Of a DNA stretch of 5,883 nt, positions 1 through 5,666 are shown one piece after another. Origin of the DNA: an uncultured Chlorobiales bacterium (GTDB lineage: Bacteria > Bacteroidota > Chlorobiia > Chlorobiales > Chlorobiaceae); NCBI GenBank assembly GCA_903901395.1, contig CAIUQW010000349.1:1-5883 (forward strand). Reading direction: 5' to 3'. The position numbers and the translations under genes are program-made. Every line of letters starts with the position of its first letter. Position 1 is the stretch's first letter. The notes under the pieces are model-generated. The model saw only the letters and a program-made list of their open reading frames with translations, was not told the DNA's origin and did not search any database.

Positions 1-822
1 CGCCTCGGCGAGAAGGTCGATGAGCGGCGTATCATCCGCCCGGAGGCGCTCGAACGGCTGACGACCTGTCTAGCAACCTATCGCGATCTGTGCGGCGAAC
101 TCGGCGTGCGGCGCATTATCGCCGCCGGAACCAGCGCCCTGCGCGACGCGGCCAATCGCGACGAGATCATCGAGGCGGTGAAAAGCGCGACCGGCATCGA
201 ACTGCGCTGCATCAGCGGCGAGGAGGAGGCCGCGCTCACTTTCTTCGGCGCGGTGGCCGGACTGGAGTCGGTGCCGGAACCCTTCACGGTGATCGACATC
301 GGCGGCGGCAGCACCGAAATCATCATGGGCACTGTTGACAAGGTCGAAAGCGCGGTCAGCATGAACATCGGCTCGGTGAGGATGACCGAGCGCTTCTGCA
401 CCTCGCTTCCGCCCTCAGCGGAGGAGTTCGAGGCGGCAAAGCAGGAGATCGACCGCAATCTCGCCAGAAGCCTGCCGCCCTACTTCGCGGGCCGCCAGCA
501 GGTGTTTGGCGTGGCGGGCACGCTGACCACCATCGCCCAAGTGTGCATGGGCGACTTGGAGTTCGACGCGGAGAAAGTACAGGGTTACCGGCTCGAATAT
601 GACGCGGTGCACGAGCTGCTCGACCGGCTTTGCGCGATGAGGCTTGACGAGATCGTGGCGCTCGGCATTCCCGAGGGACGCGCCGACGTTTTCACGATGG
701 GCACGCTCATCCTGCGCCAGTTCATGCGAATGCTCGGCGTTGGCGCGGTGACGGTGAGCATCCAAGGATTACGCTACGGCATGGCGCAGCAGGAGCTTCA
801 GCGCCTGCGGAACCAGAGCTGA
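1..822 (+). CDS. Ppx/GppA family exopolyphosphatase / pppGpp phosphohydrolase, N-terminus cut off by window
   Basis: The frame is open from the first base to a TGA at 820-822, giving 273 residues. Members of this family are usually about 300-320 residues, so roughly 40 N-terminal residues, including the first phosphate-binding loop of the actin-like fold, lie outside the window. Visible family motifs, numbered from the window edge, are GTSALRDA (43-50), the acidic SGEEEA (72-77) that holds the catalytic glutamate region, the second phosphate loop DIGGGSTE (99-106), NIGSVRMTERF (122-132), the glycine-rich GVAGTLTTIA (170-179) and the late GIPEGRADV (222-230). Proteins of this family hydrolyse terminal phosphates of polyphosphate or convert pppGpp to ppGpp in the cytoplasm. 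The short single-domain length favours the Ppx/GppA core without the long C-terminal HD-like part of E. coli Ppx. Substrate preference cannot be read from the sequence. An internal GTG at 106 is not the start, because coding similarity extends upstream of it. Confidence 0.93.
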   Translation, partial: RLGEKVDERRIIRPEALERLTTCLATYRDLCGELGVRRIIAAGTSALRDAANRDEIIEAVKSATGIELRCISGEEEAALTFFGAVAGLESVPEPFTVIDIGGGSTEIIMGTVDKVESAVSMNIGSVRMTERFCTSLPPSAEEFEAAKQEIDRNLARSLPPYFAGRQQVFGVAGTLTTIAQVCMGDLEFDAEKVQGYRLEYDAVHELLDRLCAMRLDEIVALGIPEGRADVFTMGTLILRQFMRMLGVGAVTVSIQGLRYGMAQQELQRLRNQS

Positions 823-825
823 CGC

Positions 826-837
826 GGCGTTCACGCC
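826..837. other. Small hairpin at the convergent gene junction
   Basis: The stop codons of the rightward phosphatase (820-822) and the leftward methyltransferase (831-833) are separated by 8 bp. A short inverted repeat, GGCG-TTCA-CGCC, spans the junction. It has only a 4-bp stem and no T tract on either strand, so it is at best a weak part of a bidirectional end and not a convincing intrinsic terminator. No better terminator was seen near either 3' end. Confidence 0.2.
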
Positions 838-2030
838 TTGCGGCAACTGAGCCAGAGCAGTTCGCCCGAACTATCCTTCGTGAAAAAAAGAAAGCGCTCG
901 CTGCTCTCGCCGATCTTGTAGCGTTTGCGCAGCTCCTCGACGGAGAGCGGAAAATCCCGCCGCTGCACGGCGGCGTTCGTGATCCCCAATTCAGTCAACT
1001 CCTTCCGAAAACTCTTCGGCCTGAACGGACGGCACGCCTCGATCCTGAAACTCCTGCCGGGAAAAGTTTCGATCAGCCGATCCGACGTGAGGTAATCGAC
1101 CGTGCGGTTCAGGAACGAAAGCTGCAATTGCCGGGCCAGTTCGCCGGTGAGCCTCGCCTTGATGATAGCTGCGTCCGGTTCGTAGAGCCACGCTCCAGGC
1201 GTTTCCGCAATCTGACGATCTGGCAGCTCGTCGCCGGACGACGCGATATCGAACTCCTCCCTGCCGAGACACACGGCGCGAACTATCGGCTTGCGGCCAA
1301 CCTCGTGCTGCCGGTCGAGCAGCAACAACACCTCCTTGCACTCGCCATCGACCGAAACGGCGATAACTTCCGAGAGCGCCGGAAGTTGCATTTCGAGGCC
1401 ACTGATTTCCAGCGCGGGCGAGGCTTTGATGCAGACCTTCGCAGCTTTGCGAAGCATCAGGTTGTGCAGGCGCACTACGTCGGGACTTGAAGCCGTTAGT
1501 CCGGCGGAGCGTCCGCCATGCTCCCGACGCGCCGGATCGACCAGAATCCAGTCGAACGAATCATCCGCGAACCCGGCAAGCATCTGCTCGCTGTCGCCAA
1601 TGCGCGTCTCGACATTCGTCACCTCCATCAAGCGCCGGTTCGCCTCGGCCAGCCGTGCCAGAGCCTCGTCCCGCTCGCACGACACGACCTCGTCGAAGCG
1701 CCGCGCGAGAAAGAGCGTGTCGATGCCGAGGCCACCGGTCAGGTCAATCGCCCGCCGCCCCTGCACGAGCGACGCTTTCCACTCCGCCGCCCGCTCGCCC
1801 GACGCCTGTTCGAGGCCGAGCCGCGTATAAAGCAGCGGAAAGCGCGAGAGCGAAGGCAGCTTCACGGCGGCCTTTTTCCGGCAGGCAATCTGCTCCGCCA
1901 TCGCCCGCACCGGCAGATCGCTCCGCCCGTGAAAGCGCATGGCGAACGCCGCCGGATCGTCGCCAGCGTGGGCGTCGATCAGCGCAAGCACCTCTGGATC
2001 GCAGAGGCTATGGAGTTCGTCGAGGGTCAT
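831..2030 (-). CDS. Class I SAM-dependent methyltransferase with THUMP-like C-terminal domain
   Basis: This 399-residue protein has an N-terminal helical segment (about 1-85) and a Rossmann methyltransferase core. Motif I is DLTGGLGIDT at 96-105, binding the SAM methionine side. An acidic residue ends the next strand at E119 (VVSCERD), and the motif IV-like VDPARR is at 164-169. A following region (about 270-325) contains WLYEPDAAIIKA. The C-terminal ~70 residues, from RPFRPKSFRKEL through the end, resemble the THUMP-like domain found at the end of this family in Bacteroidota and Chlorobiota, which suggests an RNA substrate. That is inference; the methylated molecule is unknown. A DNA-modification role is not supported, since no N6/N4 (D/N/S)PP(Y/F/W) or C5 PC motif is seen. 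The ATG at 2030 is preceded by GAGGAAGG, separated by 12 nt, and this sits inside the last codons of mrr. Only 8 nt separate the mrr stop from this start, so the two are probably co-transcribed and possibly translationally coupled. Confidence 0.88.
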   Translation of the reverse strand: MTLDELHSLCDPEVLALIDAHAGDDPAAFAMRFHGRSDLPVRAMAEQIACRKKAAVKLPSLSRFPLLYTRLGLEQASGERAAEWKASLVQGRRAIDLTGGLGIDTLFLARRFDEVVSCERDEALARLAEANRRLMEVTNVETRIGDSEQMLAGFADDSFDWILVDPARREHGGRSAGLTASSPDVVRLHNLMLRKAAKVCIKASPALEISGLEMQLPALSEVIAVSVDGECKEVLLLLDRQHEVGRKPIVRAVCLGREEFDIASSGDELPDRQIAETPGAWLYEPDAAIIKARLTGELARQLQLSFLNRTVDYLTSDRLIETFPGRSFRIEACRPFRPKSFRKELTELGITNAAVQRRDFPLSVEELRKRYKIGESSERFLFFTKDSSGELLWLSCRKA

Positions 2031-2038
2031 GGGTAATG

Positions 2039-2049
2039 TTAACCTTCCT
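2039..2049 (-). promoter_or_regulatory. Ribosome binding site of the methyltransferase embedded in the 3' end of mrr
   Basis: Read on the minus strand, the last codons of mrr are GAG GAA GGT TAA. The purine run GAGGAAGG is the only Shine-Dalgarno-like sequence near the methyltransferase ATG at 2030, at a spacing of about 12 nt, slightly long. If used, ribosomes finishing mrr would load directly onto the next gene. Confidence 0.5.
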
Positions 2050-2959
2050 CGAAATAGTCTGAATCCAGGCGCTTCAATTCATAGATGCCATCGGACGAAA
2101 CGCCTACGCCGAAATCGATCATGAACTCAACCAGTTGTCTTCCATCGATAAGAATGATCTTGCTTTCGATGGATGAAACATATTCATTGGCGCTTTTCGA
2201 AAAATCGGATGTGGAAATAAATATTCCTTTACGTGCTCGCTTGCCCTGCAATGCTCCAGCAAATTTCTGTATTTCAGGCCGAGAAACCGTCGTTGCCCAC
2301 CGTTTTGCCTGCACATAAATAACGTCGAGACCAAGCCGGTCTTCTTTGATGACGCCATCGATGCCTTCGTCGCCGCTTTTGCCTACAACCGCAGCTCCTG
2401 CGTCCTTGACCGAACCGCCGTAACCCATTCTGACAAGAACATCTATAACAACTTTTTCAAAAAATGCTGGCGATGCCGCTTTCAGTTGAGACAACAGTTC
2501 TTCAGCCAAGGTTTCCCGAAGAACCATATATGCAGCGTCAAGTAACTCTCTGGGCGTTTTCTTTTCTGGTGCATCAGAAATCTCTTCTTTGCCGGAGTCA
2601 TCATCTTTCTGCTGTTGAGCCAATCTGTTAATTGCATATTCAGAAAACCTGCGCAAATATGCCAGATTCAGTTTTTCCGGAGACTCTTTCAACACCTGTT
2701 GCCCTCTCGTTGTAATTCGAAAAACGCCACGTCTTGTATTCTCAACGAGCAAAGCCATCTTCATGTGAGCGCGGCTCCAAGCTACACGGTTATCAAATAT
2801 GCGCTGTTGGCCGCTGGGTAAAAGAGCTTTTTTCTCCTCTGGAGTCAATCTGAATTCTGCTGCCAAGCACTCAATCGCATCTTTATTCGTGTGCTCTTTG
2901 CCATCGCCGCAAAAACGAAGCAAGGGAAGCATGATTGTCTGGAAATCCGGGATTGCCAT
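2039..2959 (-). CDS. mrr: Mrr-type restriction endonuclease (type IV, PD-(D/E)XK fold)
   Basis: This 306-residue protein has the two-domain layout of Mrr. The N-terminal winged-helix Mrr_N domain covers about 1-95 (MAIPDFQTIMLPLLRF, LLPSGQQRIFDNRVAWSRAHM and RRGVFRITTRG). A charged, glutamine/aspartate-rich linker covers about 113-135. The C-terminal nuclease domain covers about 155-285. Catalytic-type residues are visible: E168 in FFEKVV, D201 in SGDEGIDGV and Q217-A-K219 in YVQAKRW, the QxK form of the PD-(D/E)XK core typical of Mrr. The family cuts DNA carrying foreign methylation, and E. coli Mrr is the model. All key residues are present, so the enzyme looks intact. The start is well supported because MAIPDFQ matches how family members begin, yet no Shine-Dalgarno sequence precedes it: the minus strand reads CCCCCCTTTGTT then ATG. 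Base composition is clearly AT-richer than all flanking genes, suggesting transfer. No dedicated DNA methyltransferase or specificity subunit is nearby, which fits a solitary type IV enzyme. Confidence 0.93.
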   Translation of the reverse strand: MAIPDFQTIMLPLLRFCGDGKEHTNKDAIECLAAEFRLTPEEKKALLPSGQQRIFDNRVAWSRAHMKMALLVENTRRGVFRITTRGQQVLKESPEKLNLAYLRRFSEYAINRLAQQQKDDDSGKEEISDAPEKKTPRELLDAAYMVLRETLAEELLSQLKAASPAFFEKVVIDVLVRMGYGGSVKDAGAAVVGKSGDEGIDGVIKEDRLGLDVIYVQAKRWATTVSRPEIQKFAGALQGKRARKGIFISTSDFSKSANEYVSSIESKIILIDGRQLVEFMIDFGVGVSSDGIYELKRLDSDYFEEG

Positions 2960-2972
2960 AACAAAGGGGGGT

Positions 2973-3008
2973 TCTAAGTTTACTTTCAGCCTCCAAAGTA
3001 AACTTAGA
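2973..3008. repeat. Perfect 14-bp inverted repeat with 8-nt spacer upstream of mrr
   Basis: The arms are TCTAAGTTTACTTT (2973-2986) and AAAGTAAACTTAGA (2995-3008), perfectly complementary, with the spacer CAGCCTCC between them. The inner edge of the repeat lies 13 bp from the mrr start codon at 2959. The symmetry suits a dimeric repressor operator. The same sequence in RNA would form a hairpin whose 8-nt loop contains GGAGG. Read leftward it is followed by ACCCCCC and not a T run, so it is not a terminator for the leftward genes. Confidence 0.75.
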
Positions 3009-3026
3009 GATTTTTAAGTTTACTTT
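2975..3026. promoter_or_regulatory. Three-copy operator-like array, 20-bp period, upstream of mrr
   Basis: The 12-mer TAAGTTTACTTT occurs at 2975-2986, inverted at 2995-3006, and direct again at 3015-3026. Starts are exactly 20 bp apart, close to two helical turns, placing all three sites on one face of the DNA. Each copy is itself nearly symmetric (AAGT-TT-ACTT), as expected for a dimer site. The array sits 16-67 bp upstream of the mrr ATG, where a promoter would be, so regulation of mrr and the methyltransferase behind it is the simplest reading. The binding protein is unknown and no regulator gene is present in the window. No convincing -35/-10 pair could be assigned. Copies 2 and 3 overlap the last codons of the acyl-CoA synthetase remnant. 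Confidence 0.55.
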
Positions 3027-3207
3027 CCTTCCATTTTCCCCCGCCGTTGTGCCGCTCCACCAGTACCCTTCGCAGCACTTTGCCGACCGCGGATTTCGGC
3101 AACGACTCACAGTATTCGGTGTGCTTCGGGACTTTTTCTGACGGCCAGCGCTTGCCTTTTTGCTTCTTGCGAGTAGATGGAATTACGCACCACCCTATCC
3201 GTGCAGT
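3004..3207 (-). pseudogene. C-terminal remnant of an AMP-forming acyl-CoA synthetase/ligase
   Basis: On the minus strand one frame, open from 3207 to a TAA at 3004-3006, encodes from about 3153 the segment KRWPSEKVPKHTEY followed by CESLPKSAVGKVLRRVLVER. This is the very end of the ANL adenylating superfamily (fatty-acid-CoA ligases and relatives), where the line K-V-P-K...LPK(S/T)..GK.LRR contains the lysine that acts in adenylate formation (the K of AVGKVLRR). Only about 49 residues of a protein normally 500-650 residues long survive. Just upstream in this frame is a TGA (3208-3210), and no adenylation-domain motif such as the P-loop TSGTTGxPK occurs anywhere between here and the next gene. 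No start codon with a ribosome binding site is apparent. It is therefore a gene fragment left by a deletion or rearrangement. The tail HNGGGKWKESKLKNL goes beyond the usual family end and is partly encoded by the repeat array. Confidence 0.8.
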
Positions 3208-3305
3208 TCATCAGGAGTTGCCGGTTGGTGGCACCGATGTAAAATTGATCACGTTGCGGTAATGCTGGCAAACACAGGCATAGGGCGATCTCCACGAAAG
3301 GCTTT
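3208..3305. other. Gene-free, decayed stretch between the acyl-CoA synthetase remnant and the 482-residue gene
   Basis: About 100 bp here hold no gene I can support. A leftward frame stays open from within the neighbouring gene to about 3107 and would encode sequence such as FYIGATNRQLLMNC, but it has no start of its own and matches no family I recognise. Together with the remnant it makes a scar of roughly 300 bp, AT-richer than the flanking housekeeping DNA. No insertion-sequence ends or target-site duplications were identified. Confidence 0.4.
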
Positions 3306-4754
3306 TCACTTTTTACTGCAAATGCAGCAATCGGCATTGAGAAACATTGCCATTTTTGCCAGCGACCTCGTGCCGACCACGTTAGTGCCGTGGCCCGGCT
3401 CGATGTGCACGTCGCCGAGGTAGTCGTTGGCGACGCCCTCTTCGAACGCTCGCGCCAGGGCGTCGAGCTTGCCGAGCAGGCTGTAGGCTGCCGACTGCGG
3501 CGTCGAGCAGGAGACCGGTGGATTTTCGAAGCCGTGCACCACGTAGCCATCCGGCACCATATCCTCGTCGGGATAGTAGTGCCAGTGCGTCATGCCGCAG
3601 CCGAAGCGCTCCAGCAGGCCGGGGAAGCGGCTTTCGAGCGAGAGCGTGCGCAGGATGCTCGCGATCATGGCGTTACCCACGGCGTGGGCGATGATGGTCA
3701 GGGTGTCGAACGAAGGCTTCGAGATGAGGTCGTCCGGCAAGCCGTTCGGCGTGGCAAGCCATGCGCGACCGTTGTCGAGACCGATCTCCACAAGATCGTG
3801 GCGCGGGTCGATGGCGGTTTTCCGGCATCCCGACCGGGTCGTGACGATCCGCACGCCGGGCACGGGCACGAGCAGGCGTTTGCCGTCAATCGTCACCGGC
3901 ACGATATGCTCTCCGTCCAGCGAAGCCGCATCCGCCTCGATTGCTGGCGCGACACTCACCGAAAGCTGGCGGGCGAAGAAGCCGTAGCTCATGCCGCTGC
4001 GGTCGTCGAGGTAGCGCGAGACGATCTTGCGGTAAAAGCCGTTGCGATAGGCGAGCGACTCTCGCGAGGTGTGGTTCATGAAACGCGGATTCCCCGCCCA
4101 GATGCGTCCGCACTCCACGAAATCGGCGGCGATCTTCTGAAACTCCGAGGCGTCAGTATTGAGCGCGCCCGGACGAATCTCCAGATCGCCGTCGCGCGGC
4201 GGCACCACCTGCGCGGTGACTTTCGGGATCAGCGATTCGAGCACGTCACTGGCTTCCGGCAGCGGCGTCTCGAAGGTGGTGATGCCACCATTCATGCTGC
4301 ATACCGTCCATGACGTATCGGTTACGTAGATGAGCAGATGCACCATCTCCCAGGCGAGCCGCCCGATCACCGCGTCAAGCGTCTCCTGCGGCTTCTGTCC
4401 TTCATGCACCGGCGGAGCTTCGTCGTAAATGCCGACGATGAGGTTGTTGTAGAGCGTCGAGACCCGGTTGATCGGCAGCAGCTCGTCGGGAAAAACTCCC
4501 GGCGCCATCACCACCGTGCCCGCCGCGAAACGCGAGGAGCGATGATCGCCTGCCGACTCTTCGGCAACCGTAACGCCGCATTGCGCAAAGGCTTCGCGAA
4601 GCGCGGCGGTGAAGCGGCGCAACCTCGGACTCAGCTCCGGGGCCGGACAAAAGGCCACGCGCAGCTGGGCGCTCATGGCCAGAGGATCGAGCGGCGTTGA
4701 TGCCGGAATGCCGAGAAGCCGGTTCAGCCAGTAGGCGCTGATGCGTTCAGTCAT
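3306..4754 (-). CDS. Unrecognised 482-residue protein, conserved-looking, possibly altered at its C-terminus
   Basis: I do not recognise a family. The protein looks soluble: no signal peptide and no convincing membrane helix (a hydrophobic run near 138-146, HLLIYVTDT, is too short). The middle and C-terminal halves have the dense aromatic/histidine/glycine clusters typical of a catalytic or ligand-binding fold: GNPRFMNHTSRESLAYRNGF (221-240), LATPNGLPDDL (333-343), GMTHWHYYPDEDMVPDGYVV (387-406) and GDVHIEPGHGTNVVG (447-461), with H390, H392, H407, H450 and H455 as candidate functional residues. GC-rich third positions and a long uninterrupted frame support real coding. The ATG at 4754 is the first ATG, GTG or TTG after the in-frame nadK stop 60 nt upstream, but it has no Shine-Dalgarno sequence (CCACCCTCTGTTTTTC precedes it). 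The last ~10 residues (NADCCICSKK) fall where composition becomes AT-richer, beside a gene remnant, so the native C-terminus may have been replaced. It follows nadK and may share its transcript. A link to the lost acyl-CoA synthetase is possible but unproven. Confidence 0.75.
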   Translation of the reverse strand: MTERISAYWLNRLLGIPASTPLDPLAMSAQLRVAFCPAPELSPRLRRFTAALREAFAQCGVTVAEESAGDHRSSRFAAGTVVMAPGVFPDELLPINRVSTLYNNLIVGIYDEAPPVHEGQKPQETLDAVIGRLAWEMVHLLIYVTDTSWTVCSMNGGITTFETPLPEASDVLESLIPKVTAQVVPPRDGDLEIRPGALNTDASEFQKIAADFVECGRIWAGNPRFMNHTSRESLAYRNGFYRKIVSRYLDDRSGMSYGFFARQLSVSVAPAIEADAASLDGEHIVPVTIDGKRLLVPVPGVRIVTTRSGCRKTAIDPRHDLVEIGLDNGRAWLATPNGLPDDLISKPSFDTLTIIAHAVGNAMIASILRTLSLESRFPGLLERFGCGMTHWHYYPDEDMVPDGYVVHGFENPPVSCSTPQSAAYSLLGKLDALARAFEEGVANDYLGDVHIEPGHGTNVVGTRSLAKMAMFLNADCCICSKK

Positions 4755-4814
4755 GAAAAACAGAGGGTGGAGCGTTGCACAAAATTCAGGGGCTGCCGGA
4801 TGGTTGGACGTAAA
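4755..4814. other. 60-bp spacer between nadK and the 482-residue gene
   Basis: The spacer is in one open leftward frame after the nadK TGA. I see no terminator hairpin with a T tract, no clear promoter and no ribosome binding site for the following gene. Absence of a terminator is compatible with read-through from nadK. Confidence 0.4.
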
Positions 4815-5666
4815 TCACTCTCCCGTAGGGTGTTCGTGACTCCAGAGCAGCTTTTTGCGAAGTATTTCGCAGTAGTTTCTTTTTTCGTTAGCCACCAGAT
4901 TGACGTGGTGCGGCGACTTTTTCACCGTGACCACCTCGCCCGGCGCGAGCAGTTTCTTCTGGATGCCGTCCATTTTCAGCGGGAACTCGCCAGAGGGAGC
5001 ATCCACCGACACCTTGACGGTCTTGTCGTCACTAATGACAATCGGCCTGACGGTCAGCATGTGCGGACAGATCGGCGTAATAACGAAAACGTTCGATTTC
5101 GGCGCGATGATCGGGCCGCCCGCGGAGAGCGAGTAGGCCGTCGAGCCGGTCGAGGTGGCGATGATGATGCCGTCGGCGCGGTACGATCCAAGCATTTCAT
5201 CGTCGAGCAGGATGACGAAGGTCGGCAGCCGCCGTGCTGATGAACCTTTTTCGATGATCACGTCGTTAAGCGAGGTCAACGGCTCGCCCGATTCGAGCGA
5301 GGCTTCGAGCTGCGAGCGCTTGTGGATCGAGTAGTTGCCGCTCACCAGATGATCCATGGCGGGAAAAAGCTCGTCCGGACTGAACTCGGTCAGGAAGCCG
5401 AGATCGCCCACGTTGATGCCCATCACCGGCTTGGAGCGCGAGTAGTGCGAGGCGAGCAGCAGCGTGCCATCGCCGCCGAGGGAGACGAAGGCGTCGCAGT
5501 GCTGGCTGAGGTCGGCCTTCTCCTCCCACTTGCCGCTGCCGAGCGCCTGGGCCGACTGGGGATCGAACGCATAGTCGATCGAACGCTCTTCCAGCCAAGC
5601 GACAAGCTCGCGAGCCAGCTCCAGCGCCTTCTCCCTGGCGGTGTTCACGAAGATGGCGAGCTTCAT
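4815..5666 (-). CDS. nadK: NAD kinase (ATP-dependent NAD+ 2'-phosphorylation, makes NADP+)
   Basis: The protein has 283 residues, the usual length for bacterial NAD kinase. It starts as an N-terminal Rossmann-like strand, MKLAIFVNT. The diagnostic motifs are all present: [10 protein letters not shown] (64-73, catalytic aspartate D66), [12 protein letters not shown] (84-95), [10 protein letters not shown] (132-141, the NAD-ribose-contacting N-D pair), and the glycine-rich [20 protein letters not shown] (165-184). The C-terminal beta domain begins with [15 protein letters not shown]. It phosphorylates NAD+ in the cytoplasm and supplies NADP(H) for biosynthesis. The ATG at 5666 is preceded by GAGAGGAG with a 6-nt gap, a good ribosome binding site. 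It overlaps the stop of the upstream gene by 4 bp (ATGA), so the two are co-transcribed and probably translationally coupled. No key residue is missing. Confidence 0.97.
   Translation of the reverse strand: MKLAIFVNTAREKALELARELVAWLEERSIDYAFDPQSAQALGSGKWEEKADLSQHCDAFVSLGGDGTLLLASHYSRSKPVMGINVGDLGFLTEFSPDELFPAMDHLVSGNYSIHKRSQLEASLESGEPLTSLNDVIIEKGSSARRLPTFVILLDDEMLGSYRADGIIIATSTGSTAYSLSAGGPIIAPKSNVFVITPICPHMLTVRPIVISDDKTVKVSVDAPSGEFPLKMDGIQKKLLAPGEVVTVKKSPHHVNLVANEKRNYCEILRKKLLWSHEHPTGE

Noticed and set aside
1487..2062. Several rightward open frames of 170-190 codons opposite the methyltransferase
   Set aside because: They are arginine/serine/proline-rich low-complexity translations overlapping each other on the strand opposite a clear methyltransferase.
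831..2959. mrr plus adjacent methyltransferase as a restriction-modification system
   Set aside because: Mrr is a methylation-dependent (type IV) nuclease that needs no partner. The methyltransferase has the VDPARR motif and THUMP-like tail, not DNA methyltransferase motifs.
2973..3015. Inverted repeat followed by GATTTTT on the plus strand as an intrinsic terminator
   Set aside because: It would only act on rightward transcripts, and no rightward gene precedes it. The stem is AT-rich, and in the leftward direction it is followed by C residues instead of T.
3316..3327. Short palindrome CTGCA-AA-TGCAG at the end of the 482-residue gene
   Set aside because: Five-base arms inside coding sequence, with no repeat partner and no T tract; expected by chance at this length.
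3107..3550. Leftward frame overlapping the end of the 482-residue gene and crossing the scar
   Set aside because: Its first half is a frame-shifted shadow of the 482-residue gene and its second half matches nothing I know. It has no start with a ribosome binding site at the scar.
3390..4313. Long rightward open frame (307 codons) opposite the 482-residue gene
   Set aside because: It is rich in arginine, histidine and alanine with no recognisable motif, as expected of an antisense shadow in GC-rich coding DNA. The leftward frame is longer, with motif-like composition.
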